Both the position numbers and the translations under genes were made by a program. From the NCBI RefSeq assembly GCF_014841105.1, contig NZ_JACYWE010000001.1, positions 35,995-99,994 of the forward strand: a stretch of 64,000 bases of DNA, given 5' to 3'. Below, one piece after another: positions 51,131 to 59,762 of this stretch. Within the stretch, counting starts at the first letter, position 1, and each line of letters opens with the position of its first letter. This stretch comes from Lolliginicoccus lacisalsi. Lineage in GTDB: Bacteria; Actinomycetota; Actinomycetes; Mycobacteriales; Mycobacteriaceae. Under the pieces are notes generated by a model. That model made no database searches and was not told where the DNA came from. It saw only the letters and a list, made by a program, of their open reading frames with translations.

Positions 51131-52546
51131 ATGCTGCGTAGCGCGGGCGGGCCCTCGCGCGCCCGCCAACTCATCGGGCTGTTCGTCCGGCATCCCGCGC
51201 GCGTGGTCGCCAGCGGGTTCGTCGTGGTCGTGCTGACCGGCACGGTCCTGCTCATGCTGCCGTTCTCGTCGGCTTCCGGCGACTGGACCGCGCCCCTGCC
51301 AGCGCTGTTCACCGCCACCTCAGCGGTGTGCGTCACCGGCCTCGTCGTCGTCGATACCGGCACTTACTGGTCGGTGTTCGGGCAGATCGTCATCGGGTTG
51401 CTGTTCCAGATCGGTGGCATGGGCGTGATGACGCTGGCCTCCTTGCTCGGCATCGTCGTCGCGCGCCGCATGGGCATGCGCATGCAACTGATCGTGCAGG
51501 CCGAGACGAAGGAGCTGCGGCTCGCCGATGTGCGACGGGTGGCGGTGGGCGTCGTGGTGGTGAGCCTCGCCATCGAGGCGATCGTGGCGCTCATCATCGG
51601 AGTCCGCTACTACTCCACCTACACTGATTCGGTCCTCGCGGCGATCGGGTTCGCGCTGTTCCACGCGGCGTCGGCGTTCAATAATGCCGGTTTCGGCCTG
51701 CGCTCGGACAGCATGATGGCGTTCACTGGCGACCCGTGGATACTGCTGCCCATCATTGCCGCATTCGTGCTCGGCGGCATCGGCTTCCCCGTGCTGCTCG
51801 AGATCGGCAAGCACCTGCGGCGCGAGCGCCGCGCGCGCAGCAAGGCAGGCCTGCCCGCCGGGCCTCCCCCGCGCTGGTCGCTGCACACCCGGATCACCGT
51901 CCTCGCCACGGGCGTGCTCGCCATCGTCGGCATCGCCGCGGTGCTCGCCTTCGAGTTCTCCAACCCGAGCACGCTCGGCCCGCTGGGCACGGGCGAGAAG
52001 ATCCTCGCCGGGGTGTTCCAGGGCCTCGCTCCTCGCACGGTGGGCTTCAACACGATCGATGTGGGCCAGATGAACTCGGCGACGATCCTGGTCACCGACG
52101 TGCTGATGTTCATTGGTGGCGGCAGCGCGGGAACCGCCGGCGGCATCAAGGTGACCACGTTCGCGATCCTCGGCTTCGTCATCCTCGCGGAGCTGCGCGG
52201 CCAGCCCACCGTCCACGCCCTCGATCGTCGCATCCCCGAATCGGTGCAGCGCCAGGCCCTGACGATCGTGCTGCTCAGCGTGGCCGCGATCATCAGCTCG
52301 ACGATCCTGCTGCTCGCGATCAGTGGACACCACGCGGAGGCGGTGATGTTCGAGGTGATCTCCGCGTTCGCTACTGTGGGCTTGTCCATGGGCATCACCG
52401 CGGACCTGCCTGCCCTCGGGCATGTGGTGCTCATCGCGCTCATGCTCATCGGCCGGATCGGACCCGTGGTCGTGGCGTCCGCGCTCGCGCTGCAGGAGCG
52501 GCCCCGGCGCTACGAGCTGCCCGCGGAACGTCCCATCGTGGGGTGA
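51131..52546 (+). CDS. TrkH-family potassium uptake protein
   Basis: A 471-residue membrane protein of the TrkH/KtrB superfamily with four M1-P-M2 repeats. Selectivity-filter-like segments are ATSAVCVTGLVVVDTG, AFNNAGFGLRS, PRTVGFNTID and ATVGLSMGIT. The gated loop is GGGSAGTAGGIKVTT. The ATG at 51131 is the likeliest start, although a ribosome-binding site is not clear. The regulatory TrkA/KtrA subunit is not adjacent. A KdpD-like kinase gene begins 2 nt after the stop. Confidence 0.93.
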   Translation: MLRSAGGPSRARQLIGLFVRHPARVVASGFVVVVLTGTVLLMLPFSSASGDWTAPLPALFTATSAVCVTGLVVVDTGTYWSVFGQIVIGLLFQIGGMGVMTLASLLGIVVARRMGMRMQLIVQAETKELRLADVRRVAVGVVVVSLAIEAIVALIIGVRYYSTYTDSVLAAIGFALFHAASAFNNAGFGLRSDSMMAFTGDPWILLPIIAAFVLGGIGFPVLLEIGKHLRRERRARSKAGLPAGPPPRWSLHTRITVLATGVLAIVGIAAVLAFEFSNPSTLGPLGTGEKILAGVFQGLAPRTVGFNTIDVGQMNSATILVTDVLMFIGGGSAGTAGGIKVTTFAILGFVILAELRGQPTVHALDRRIPESVQRQALTIVLLSVAAIISSTILLLAISGHHAEAVMFEVISAFATVGLSMGITADLPALGHVVLIALMLIGRIGPVVVASALALQERPRRYELPAERPIVG

Positions 52547-52548
52547 GC

Positions 52549-54339
52549 ATGACCGACCAGGGGGCAACAGGATTGGTGGAGCGCATACTCGTCGCGGTCT
52601 CCGGCAGCGGCGATGCCGAGGCATTGGTGCGGCACGCCACGCGCGCGTCGGAGCGGTGCGGCGGCGAGCTGCTCGTGGTGCATGTGCTCGAGCCGCGTGA
52701 GCGCGGCACGCCGCCCGGGATCGTCGAGTCGCTGCGCGAGCATGCCGCCCGGGCAGCCGCGACGTTCCATACCGTTGTGGCCAGCGATGTCCCCGGTGCG
52801 GTGCTGGAGCTCGCCCGCAGCGCAGGCGCCACCCGCATCATCGTCGGCCATAGTGGGCGCGCCCGGTGGCCCGGAGCGCGCCGCCGCGGTATCGCCACCA
52901 CCATTGCCCGGCAGGCCGGGCCGATCGATGTTCAGCTCGTGGCGACCACACCGGCGAAGCCGCCGGCGCGCGGCGCCGCCCGCGGGTCCGCGCTGTCACG
53001 CTCGCGCAGCCGCGCGGCCTGGGTGGCGGCCATCCTCGTGCCCGCGCTGCTCACCGCTGGATTCGTGCCCTTCAAGGCACGCCTCGAGCTCGGTGACGTT
53101 GCCATGACGTTCTTGCTCGGCACGGTTGCCGTCGCGCTCCTCGGCGCGTGGCGGCCCGCGCTGACCGCCGTCGCGCTCAGCGCGTTGCTGCTCAACGTCT
53201 TTTACACCGAGCCGTTCAACACCCCCTACATCGCCGACCCCCACAACCGTTTCACCCTCGCGGTGATGGCGGTCGTCGCCGCCGCGGTGGCCATCATCGT
53301 GCATCGCTCCGCGGTCCGCGCCCGCGAGGCCGCGCACGCCCGCACCGAGGCAGCGCTCATGTCCTCCTACGCCCGCACCATCCTGCTCGACGACAACCCG
53401 GCCGATACGCTCCTCGCCCGCATCCGGGAGGACTTCGGGCTGCGCTCGGTGGAGCTGCGCGAACAGCCTGCCCCCGTCGCCTCGCCGCACGACCAGGAGA
53501 TCCCCATCGACGCCACTACCACGCTCGTCCTTGACGGCACCGCGCTCGACGAGGCGCGGCGATCCATGCTCACCAGCGTCGGCGTGCAGGCAGTCCTCGC
53601 GCTGCGCCACCAGCACATGACCAGCACCGCGGCCGAGGCCAAGCGTCAATCCGACGCCGCCGCGCTGCGCACCGCGCTGCTCTCCGCGCTCGGCCACGAC
53701 CTGCGCACTCCCCTGACCGCCCTGACCATGGCCATCGGGACGCTCGAGGACGACGCGCTCGCCATCACGCCCGAGGACCGGCGCGAGATGCTCAGCGTGG
53801 CCGACGACTCCACGCGCCAGCTCCGCGATCTCGTCGACAACCTGCTCGATTCCTCCCGGCTAGCCACCGGCGCCGTCCGGCCGCTCCTGCGATCCATCGG
53901 CGTCGATGACGTGACGGTGCGTGCCCTCGCCAGCGTCCGCGGCGGCAGTGCCGTCGGCCTTGGCTTCCCCGACGACCTACCCGATGTGCTCGCCGACGCT
54001 GGGCTGCTCGAGCGCGTCATCGCCAACCTTGCCGACAACGCGCTCCGCCACGGCGGCGACCCCATCCGCATCGAGGCTCGGCACACCGACGGCCACGTAG
54101 CACTCTCGATCATCGACCATGGCCCCGGCCTCTCCCCCGCCGCGCGCGCGCAGCTGTTCGAGCCATTCCAGCGGCGCGGCGACCGCGACCGCACCACCGG
54201 CATCGGGCTCGGGATGTCCGTGGCCAAGGGTTTCACCACTGCCATGAACGGGGCCATCGAGGCCAGCGACACCCCCGGCGGCGGCCTCACCGTCACCGTC
54301 ACGCTGCCCGCTGCCCCTGATCCGGAGCCGCGCCCATGA
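52549..54339 (+). CDS. KdpD-like sensor histidine kinase lacking the N-terminal KdpD domain
   Basis: A 596-residue kinase. Residues 10-135 form a universal-stress-protein domain (RILVAVSGSGDAEALVRHA). Residues 158-250 form a four-helix DUF4118 membrane domain with the KdpD motif LLLNVFYTEPFNTPYIAD. The H-box ALGHDLRTPLTAL has H383, and the ATPase has NLADNALRHGG and GIGLGMSVAKGF. Full KdpD proteins carry a further ~210-residue N-terminal domain with a Walker motif; it is missing. The gene is two bases after trkH and overlaps the response-regulator gene (ATGA). Confidence 0.9.
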   Translation: MTDQGATGLVERILVAVSGSGDAEALVRHATRASERCGGELLVVHVLEPRERGTPPGIVESLREHAARAAATFHTVVASDVPGAVLELARSAGATRIIVGHSGRARWPGARRRGIATTIARQAGPIDVQLVATTPAKPPARGAARGSALSRSRSRAAWVAAILVPALLTAGFVPFKARLELGDVAMTFLLGTVAVALLGAWRPALTAVALSALLLNVFYTEPFNTPYIADPHNRFTLAVMAVVAAAVAIIVHRSAVRAREAAHARTEAALMSSYARTILLDDNPADTLLARIREDFGLRSVELREQPAPVASPHDQEIPIDATTTLVLDGTALDEARRSMLTSVGVQAVLALRHQHMTSTAAEAKRQSDAAALRTALLSALGHDLRTPLTALTMAIGTLEDDALAITPEDRREMLSVADDSTRQLRDLVDNLLDSSRLATGAVRPLLRSIGVDDVTVRALASVRGGSAVGLGFPDDLPDVLADAGLLERVIANLADNALRHGGDPIRIEARHTDGHVALSIIDHGPGLSPAARAQLFEPFQRRGDRDRTTGIGLGMSVAKGFTTAMNGAIEASDTPGGGLTVTVTLPAAPDPEPRP

Positions 54340-55016
54340 CCGACGTCCTCGCCGTCGATGACGACCCGCAGATCCTGCGCGCGCTGCGCGTCAACCTCGT
54401 CGCTCGCGGCTACACAGTGCATACCGCCAGCACGGGAGCCGAAGCGCTGCGAGCCGCCGCCGCCCACAAGCCCGACGTCGTGATCCTCGATCTTGGCCTG
54501 CCCGATCTCGACGGGACCGAGGTCATCCATGGCCTCCGCGGCTGGACGACGATGCCCATCATCGTGCTCTCGGCGCGCGTCGACTCCATCGACAAGGTCA
54601 TCGCGCTCGACGCGGGCGCCGACGACTACGTCACCAAGCCCTTCGGCATGGATGAGCTCCTGGCCCGCCTGCGCGCCGCGATCCGCCGCGGTGCCGCCGC
54701 GCCCGCCACGAGCAGCAACGAGATCACCGTCGGCTCCCTCGCCATCGATCTCGCCGCCAAGCAGGTGACCCGCGACGGAGCCACCGTCCGTCTCACACCC
54801 ACTGAGTGGGGCATTCTCGAGCTACTCGTCCGCAACGCCGGAAAACTGGTGACCCAGAAGCACATCCTCACCACGATCTGGGGCCCCGAGTACGAGAACG
54901 AGAGCCACTACCTGCGTGTCTACCTCGCCCAGCTGCGCCGCAAGCTCGAGGACAACCCTGCCCGCCCTCGCATCCTCATCACCGAGCCCGGCATGGGCTA
55001 CCGGTTCATCGGCTAG
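54336..55016 (+). CDS. KdpE-like response regulator (OmpR family)
   Basis: A 226-residue response regulator with a receiver domain (phospho-acceptor D52 in VVILDLGLPDLDG, conserved Lys in YVTKPFGMDEL) and an OmpR winged helix (LTPTEWGILELLVRNAGKL, SHYLRVYLAQLRRKLE). The sequence pattern is KdpE. It is translationally coupled to the kinase. With no kdpFABC here, the probable target is the co-transcribed trkH. Confidence 0.93.
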   Translation: MTDVLAVDDDPQILRALRVNLVARGYTVHTASTGAEALRAAAAHKPDVVILDLGLPDLDGTEVIHGLRGWTTMPIIVLSARVDSIDKVIALDAGADDYVTKPFGMDELLARLRAAIRRGAAAPATSSNEITVGSLAIDLAAKQVTRDGATVRLTPTEWGILELLVRNAGKLVTQKHILTTIWGPEYENESHYLRVYLAQLRRKLEDNPARPRILITEPGMGYRFIG

Positions 55017-55030
55017 CGGGCGCGGCTGCG

Positions 55031-55318
55031 CTACCCGTGCTGCATCATCATCTGGCGCATCTGCTTCATCTGGTCCGGGGAACAGATCATGCCCATCGCT
55101 TGCATGTGCATCCTCATCAGGTCGGGGTGCTGCTGCAATAGCTCATGATGGAAGCGCATGACCTCAGGGTTTCCGTGCATGAACTGCATGACCGTGCCGC
55201 AAGTGCTGTCCGTGTCCTGCATCATCGGTGCCGAGGGCTGCGCGAGCGCTGCGCCGCTTCCAAAGACTGTTGAAGCGGCAAGAGCAGTAGCCACGACAGT
55301 CGATCTGATTGCGTTCAT
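55031..55318 (-). CDS. secreted Met/His-rich small protein
   Basis: A 95-residue protein with a signal peptide (MNAIRSTVVATALAASTVFG, cleavage near ALAQP). The mature ~67 residues contain 15 Met, 6 His and 2 Cys, for example DLMRMHMQAMGMI and QMKQMRQMMMQHG. This resembles periplasmic or extracellular Cu(I)/Ag(I)-binding Met-rich proteins, but no family is recognised. A GAGG site lies about 8 nt before the ATG. The frame is open further upstream without homology. It is convergent with the KdpE-like gene (14 nt). Confidence 0.75.
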   Translation of the reverse strand: MNAIRSTVVATALAASTVFGSGAALAQPSAPMMQDTDSTCGTVMQFMHGNPEVMRFHHELLQQHPDLMRMHMQAMGMICSPDQMKQMRQMMMQHG

Positions 55319-55421
55319 CTTTCGATCCTCGCCGGGAACCGCGACCCGGGATAGAGACTTCCGACCCCATGCCGACAGGGCCATCCGCCGCCGGATCGTC
55401 CTCAGCGAGGGGACGCGGCGA

Positions 55422-56003
55422 TCAGTCGCTCCTATAGGCGCCGGCTGCGGAACGGGCCAGACGCCGGCCCGCCTCGATAGGCTCTGCGGGGGCACCGCGG
55501 AGGAAGGCGGCGAGGGCCCCGCTGTAGGCGATGAGCACCTCATCGGCCAGGTCGTGGGCGCGCTGCCCGGCGACCGGGCGGGAGAGGTGCACGAGGCGAT
55601 CGGCCAGCAACGCAGTGTCGGCCGCGAGGACCTCGCCGATGGCGTCGGTCGTCGCCGGCAGCTCGGCAGCGGCAGCGAGGCAGGCGCACCAGCGCGCCGG
55701 GTGGTGCTGCTCGCTGCGGTACGTGGCGAGCGCGTCGAACACCGCGAGCAACCGCTCGAGGTCATCGGTGGCCGCGATGATGCAGCGGTCCCAGGCGGTC
55801 CTCCATTCCGCGAGGCGCATCCGCAGCGCTTCGGCCACCAGGGCGTCCTTGCTCCCGAAATGGGTATACAAGGTGGCTGCGGAGACTCCGGCCTCTTGCA
55901 GAAGCTCGTCGACCGGAGTCCCGCGGATCCCACGATCGAACAGCACGCGGTCGGCTGCCTCAAGGAGGCGCGAGCGGGCGGGTGATCGCTGGGCCGTGGT
56001 CAC
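55422..56003 (-). CDS. TetR-family transcriptional regulator
   Basis: A 193-residue regulator with an N-terminal HTH, TPVDELLQEAGVSAATLYTHFGSKDALVAEAL, and a helical ligand-binding domain. The GTG start at 56003 lies about 25 nt from the AACGATCGTT palindrome. It is divergent from an MFS gene that it probably represses. Confidence 0.92.
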   Translation of the reverse strand: MTTAQRSPARSRLLEAADRVLFDRGIRGTPVDELLQEAGVSAATLYTHFGSKDALVAEALRMRLAEWRTAWDRCIIAATDDLERLLAVFDALATYRSEQHHPARWCACLAAAAELPATTDAIGEVLAADTALLADRLVHLSRPVAGQRAHDLADEVLIAYSGALAAFLRGAPAEPIEAGRRLARSAAGAYRSD

Positions 56004-56026
56004 GGTTCCAGTCTAGTGATCCCTTC

Positions 56027-56046
56027 AAACAGAACGATCGTTTTGA
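56027..56046. promoter_or_regulatory. TetR-type operator between tetR and MFS genes
   Basis: The perfect 10-bp palindrome AACGATCGTT at 56033-56042 is extended imperfectly to AAACAGAACGATCGTTTTGA. Such ~AACGATCGTT sites are common TetR-family operators, and the location in a 91-nt divergent promoter region supports this. Confidence 0.7.
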
Positions 56047-56094
56047 TACGGTGTTACGCGCGTTCCGGTACCCGATATTTCCCAAGGGGGCGCG

Positions 56095-57234
56095 ATGCGA
56101 GCTCTCGTGATCAGCGGAATGGCCCTGATCGCCGCCACCTACGGGCTCGCGCGCTTCGGGTTCGGGCTCTTCCTGCCCCGGTTCACCGATGCCTTCCAGA
56201 TCGGCCCGTCGGTCTCCGGGCTCATCCAGTCCGGGAGCTTCCTGTCCTTCTGCCTCGCAGCCGTGATGGCCGCCCGCATCGCCGCCCGCCCGCGGCTCGT
56301 CGTCGCCTGCGCGGGCACGACTGCCACGCTGGGCTCGATGGGAATCGCGAGTGCCCCCAGCGCGATCATCCTCGCCCCGAGCACGATCCTCGCTGGCGCC
56401 GGCGCCGGGTTCGCCACCCCCGGCCTCGTCGCGCTCGTCGAGCGAAACATCCCCCGGCAGCGCCGGGACAGCGCCGGGACGATCGTCAATGCCGGCACTG
56501 GCGCCGGAATCGTCGCTGCGGGCATCCTCCTGCTCCTCACCTCCAGTCAATGGCGCCTGGGCTGGCTGGCCATCGCGGCCCTGGCCAGCCTGGCGACCAT
56601 CGCCACGCTCCGCTCTGACCGGGCCGCCGACGAGCCTCCGGACCCACCGCAGCGGGCGTCGATCCTGGCACCGCTGCGCCTTGCGCTCGTGGCCGCAGGG
56701 CTCGCGGGAGCGTCGAGCGCCGCGATCTGGACGTTCGGGCGCACCGTCATGGTCGACTCCCGCACGGAAGGCGAAACGTACTCCATCATCGCGTGGATGG
56801 TGCTGGGAGCATTCGGCGTGCTCGGTGCCATCGCCGGAAGGCTCGCGCACGCGATGAGCCTGCGAGCCGCCTGGATGCTCACCGCTTCCGCCATGGCCGC
56901 CTCGGCCATCGTCCTGGCAGCGGCACCCGCGGCGCCGCTCGCCTCGTATGCCTCGGTCGCCGTGTTCGGCGCCACCTACACCGCTGTCTGCGGCCTGCTG
57001 ATCGTGTGGGCATCGCGAGTCGTCCCCGGTCACGCCGCGCAAGGCACCGCCGCGCTGTTCATCGCTCTCGCCACCGCGCAGGCGTTCGGCGCGGCCTTGA
57101 TCGGCGTCATCCTGGGTAGCACATCGCCCCTCGTGGCTTTCGGCATCGCCGCCGCGGTCGGGTTCCTCGCCGTGCTCCCCGCGACCCGGCGAGCCACCGA
57201 ATCACCAGCTACCAGCCACCACGGGTTCTCCTGA
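56095..57234 (+). CDS. MFS transporter (YbfB/YjiJ-like)
   Basis: A 379-residue transporter of about 12 helices, beginning GMALIAATYGLARFGFGLFL, which is typical of the YbfB/YjiJ branch. It lacks a long central loop. A GGGGGCG site precedes the ATG. Divergent tetR suggests inducible export of a toxic compound. It is the last gene with host-like composition before the low-GC block. Confidence 0.88.
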   Translation: MRALVISGMALIAATYGLARFGFGLFLPRFTDAFQIGPSVSGLIQSGSFLSFCLAAVMAARIAARPRLVVACAGTTATLGSMGIASAPSAIILAPSTILAGAGAGFATPGLVALVERNIPRQRRDSAGTIVNAGTGAGIVAAGILLLLTSSQWRLGWLAIAALASLATIATLRSDRAADEPPDPPQRASILAPLRLALVAAGLAGASSAAIWTFGRTVMVDSRTEGETYSIIAWMVLGAFGVLGAIAGRLAHAMSLRAAWMLTASAMAASAIVLAAAPAAPLASYASVAVFGATYTAVCGLLIVWASRVVPGHAAQGTAALFIALATAQAFGAALIGVILGSTSPLVAFGIAAAVGFLAVLPATRRATESPATSHHGFS

Positions 57235-57248
57235 AGCACAGCCTCCCG

Positions 57249-57278
57249 GCACTGAGCCCCATGGGGGCAACGCAGTGC
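57249..57278 (+). terminator. hairpin downstream of MFS gene
   Basis: GCACTG (57249-57254) pairs with CAGTGC (57273-57278), and an inner CCCC/GGGG (57257-57260 with 57063-type G-run at 57263-57267) continues the stem with small internal loops. It lies 15 nt after the MFS stop and is the likely terminator at the edge of the host-like sequence. Confidence 0.5.
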
Positions 57279-57454
57279 GTGCTTCTTGAATGAGTGCAAT
57301 ATTCGAGAAGCCCCGAACATGCCCGCCACACCCGTGAACAGGAGGAGGAAGATCAAGCGCGAATCTGGAGACCGCTTACCACCAGGAATCGTTTCCCCAC
57401 CCAGAACTCTGCGGCCACTACGACCGCTCAGCCGTAGAGAGGCCGCGACCGGGT

Positions 57455-57616
57455 ATGAACATCGCTGCCCTGTTCGAACTACTGAAGCGCACGATCCTCC
57501 GCTACAGGCAATTCGAGCACGGTCTCATCTCGGTTCAACTTCGCAGGATATGCGGCGACTTTCAGATCCTGGCCCGAACCGCTCGACGTTGGAGTGAGGC
57601 CGATTACCTCGAGTGA
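57455..57616 (+). CDS. possible 53-aa small ORF (weakly supported)
   Basis: An ATG frame reads MNIAALFELLKRTILRYRQF and continues to ARRWSEADYLE before TGA. A GAGAGG lies about 10 nt upstream. It is amphipathic and basic. No homology is recognised and codon bias is intermediate. It could be a gene remnant at the island edge or chance. Confidence 0.2.
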   Translation: MNIAALFELLKRTILRYRQFEHGLISVQLRRICGDFQILARTARRWSEADYLE

Positions 57617-57870
57617 CGAATTCCGAACCGGAAGCATTTCGTCTCTGGGCGAAGCCGTTGCACAGCGGAAGGTGAAGCGCGGCCAGCATCGTCAGATCGA
57701 CCGAGCAACATATCGCTGTGTCGGCTGACCAATAGCCAAACTGGGCGACCCAGAGTCATAAACCCAGCTCCGTCGGTCCGCCCATTTCGCCCCCTGTGCG
57801 CAACATCATCCCATCCTATACAACCAATATAGCATTGTAGCCCTGCTTCTGCCGCGAAAACACTCAGAGA

Positions 57871-59187
57871 CTAGGGCCGCACAGGGCAGCATCCCAGCGC
57901 ACAACTATGCCTGAGCGCCCAAGTACGGCTATCAAGATCGAGTACAATCACGAAATCGCACCCCTCAACAAGCCCGTGATGGTCTAGGCAGGTACGGATA
58001 GAGCTGAAGGCTGTACCACCGCCGGTACGGGTAACCTTGAGTTCCACCCCGATCTCAGAGTCAAAGGTGATCGCCTGCGGAGTTGCTCGGAGCCCGAGCC
58101 GCCAGGCTAGCCACCTATTCACAAGGAATCCACTTCCCCGAGCTTGGTCGTAAGTGACCTTCTGGCGCACGCCGACTTTGCAGCCAGACGCCACCATGTA
58201 ATCAGGTCGGGCTGGTTCTATTTCCTTCGGCTTTACAGCCCCATGCTCCACGAGCCAGATCCGACCATCGGGCATTCGACCTATCCTGTAGTCGTCTAAG
58301 CATTGATTGATGCGCCAGGAAGTGACATCATGAACCGCTGCAACCTTGCGGACCAATTCAGCGGCATGCTGGGGACCATGCTCCTCGAGAATGTCGAGAA
58401 TGGCAGGTAGGGCACTACTGTAGATTGGTCGATCTACGCTTCCGGCAAGCGCCCACCAGCCCTTTGATAAAGAAATAAAGTCATCGAAATGATCGAGTGC
58501 TCCACGAACCGAATTTGCACTAAGGCCCGTCCTTACGCAAATTTCATTCCACGGCAACGCACCGTTCATCAGCACTGCCGCAACTCGATCGTGCCGCTGA
58601 GCGTTTTTGCGTACAAAAAACGGGCTGAACTCAATTATAGAGTTGCGCCAAAGCACATGTTCACGGAAAGCAAATGGCAACTCTGATGACTCATATGCCT
58701 CGTCCCACTCCTCCTTCAATATCGGACCAGTAAGCGCAAGGGACTTCATAGCTACCTCCACAGCTTGGGGGTCGCCCGCGTACCACCACTTTACCTGCTT
58801 CACCGGATGCAAATTAAGCTCCTCAAGGATGACAGGGGCATACGACAATCCCACCTCATCGGCACTGATTGTTTGAGCAACATGGCTAAAGTGAACGACG
58901 GTCCTCCCACTAAGGGAATCAGCAAAGCGCCGTCGCCATCCAGGGGCGATGGTGTCCAACGAGTGTTGCAGCGAGCTCTTCGCCTTGCTCTCAAGCTGAC
59001 GAATCCGTTCGCGGGACACTTGGTACTTCTGGCCGAGCTCTACCAGGGTGCGGGCACCAACAGCCTGCCCGTACCCATGACGCAATAAGGCATCCTGCTC
59101 CCTGGGGTCAAGTAGCAGGAGTTGCTCCTTCAAGCGTTCTAGCCCCGCAGGGCCGAAAAGGAAGGAAACGTCCGCAGGGTCGGTCAT
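57871..59187 (-). CDS. sigma-70 region-4-like multi-HTH protein of the GHKL/helicase operon
   Basis: A 438-residue protein. Residues 22-76 resemble sigma-70 region 4 (LLLLDPREQDALLRHGYG, then VSRERIRQLESKAKSSLQHS with the sigma signature at 57-76). There are no regions 2 or 3. The middle (about 190-330) has two more winged-helix-like segments (AVLMNGALPWNEICVRTGLS; ILDILEEHGPQHAAELVRKV), reminiscent of HARE-HTH modules. The C-terminal ~100 residues are unrecognised (CLDHHGLVEGCDFVIVLDL). Its ATG overlaps the stop of the 192-aa gene (ATGA). Low GC and foreign codon use. It may bind DNA as a specificity or regulatory subunit. Confidence 0.72.
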   Translation of the reverse strand: MTDPADVSFLFGPAGLERLKEQLLLLDPREQDALLRHGYGQAVGARTLVELGQKYQVSRERIRQLESKAKSSLQHSLDTIAPGWRRRFADSLSGRTVVHFSHVAQTISADEVGLSYAPVILEELNLHPVKQVKWWYAGDPQAVEVAMKSLALTGPILKEEWDEAYESSELPFAFREHVLWRNSIIEFSPFFVRKNAQRHDRVAAVLMNGALPWNEICVRTGLSANSVRGALDHFDDFISLSKGWWALAGSVDRPIYSSALPAILDILEEHGPQHAAELVRKVAAVHDVTSWRINQCLDDYRIGRMPDGRIWLVEHGAVKPKEIEPARPDYMVASGCKVGVRQKVTYDQARGSGFLVNRWLAWRLGLRATPQAITFDSEIGVELKVTRTGGGTAFSSIRTCLDHHGLVEGCDFVIVLDLDSRTWALRHSCALGCCPVRP

Positions 59188-59762
59188 TGCTCGATCACCC
59201 TGATTTCTGTGCCAAGCTTGAGCTCAAGCGTGCGAATGAGTGACTTCACATCACTGGTTAGCGGCTGGGAAGGCGTGGTGACAACGACCAACTGGACTTC
59301 ACAGTAGGATGGAGCAATCAGTCCAGCCCACACTATGTGCTTGAGGTCGGAAGGAGCACCCCAGATAACTGAAACTTCAATATCATCCTGGCCTACGGCT
59401 ATAAACCTGGAAGGCTTGACATCAATGGTGCTTTCACGCACTTGCCACTGATCACCAAGCAGAAGAACAGTGATCTTACCCTCCATGGCCCTGGCATTGG
59501 GCACATACTTTGCATACGGCCCCAGCCCGCGCCTAGCCCTCTGGTACTCCTTAATCGGACCGTCTTTGATCCAGACTCGGATTCGGTCATTTGGCAGGTA
59601 CTCCCCAATTACGCCGCCGACCTCAGGGTCGACTACCCATTTGCTATAGGTAGCAGAGCGCTCCGCGAAGGTTAAGTCCTCCCAGCCCACTTCGACTGCA
59701 CGACGAAGGATCGTACGTGACACGTCCTCGCGAACTCTTGCTGGCATCCTCCCAATGGCCAT
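59184..59762 (-). CDS. hypothetical protein (192 aa) of the GHKL/helicase operon
   Basis: It starts MAIGRMPARVREDVSRTILR after GGAAGG with ~9-nt spacing. A conserved-looking N-terminal part (RAVEVGWEDLTFAERSATYS, GGVIGEYLPNDRIRVWIKDG) is followed by a beta-rich C-terminal part (IEVSVIWGAPSDLKHIVWAG, VQLVVVTTPSQPLTSDVKSL). There is no known motif, signal or membrane helix. Its first 119 nt overlap the end of the helicase gene in another frame, an unusually long overlap. Its stop overlaps the start of the sigma-like gene. The function is unknown; co-transcription suggests an accessory subunit. Confidence 0.7.
   Translation of the reverse strand: MAIGRMPARVREDVSRTILRRAVEVGWEDLTFAERSATYSKWVVDPEVGGVIGEYLPNDRIRVWIKDGPIKEYQRARRGLGPYAKYVPNARAMEGKITVLLLGDQWQVRESTIDVKPSRFIAVGQDDIEVSVIWGAPSDLKHIVWAGLIAPSYCEVQLVVVTTPSQPLTSDVKSLIRTLELKLGTEIRVIEQ

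Larger units (their letters stand above)
57235..57870. other. 636-nt boundary region between host-like DNA and low-GC block
   Basis: Composition falls through this region. It contains the terminator-like hairpin (57249-57278) and an unsupported short frame at 57455. No tRNA, integrase, transposase or terminal inverted repeat was recognised, so the insertion mechanism is not visible. Several AT-rich stretches (CCTATACAACCAATATAGCA near 57815) are unlike the host sequence. Confidence 0.5.

Noticed and set aside
57235-57870. tRNA, integrase or att site at the left edge of the low-GC block
   Set aside because: Looked for a cloverleaf, recombinase fragments and direct repeats; none could be supported from the sequence.
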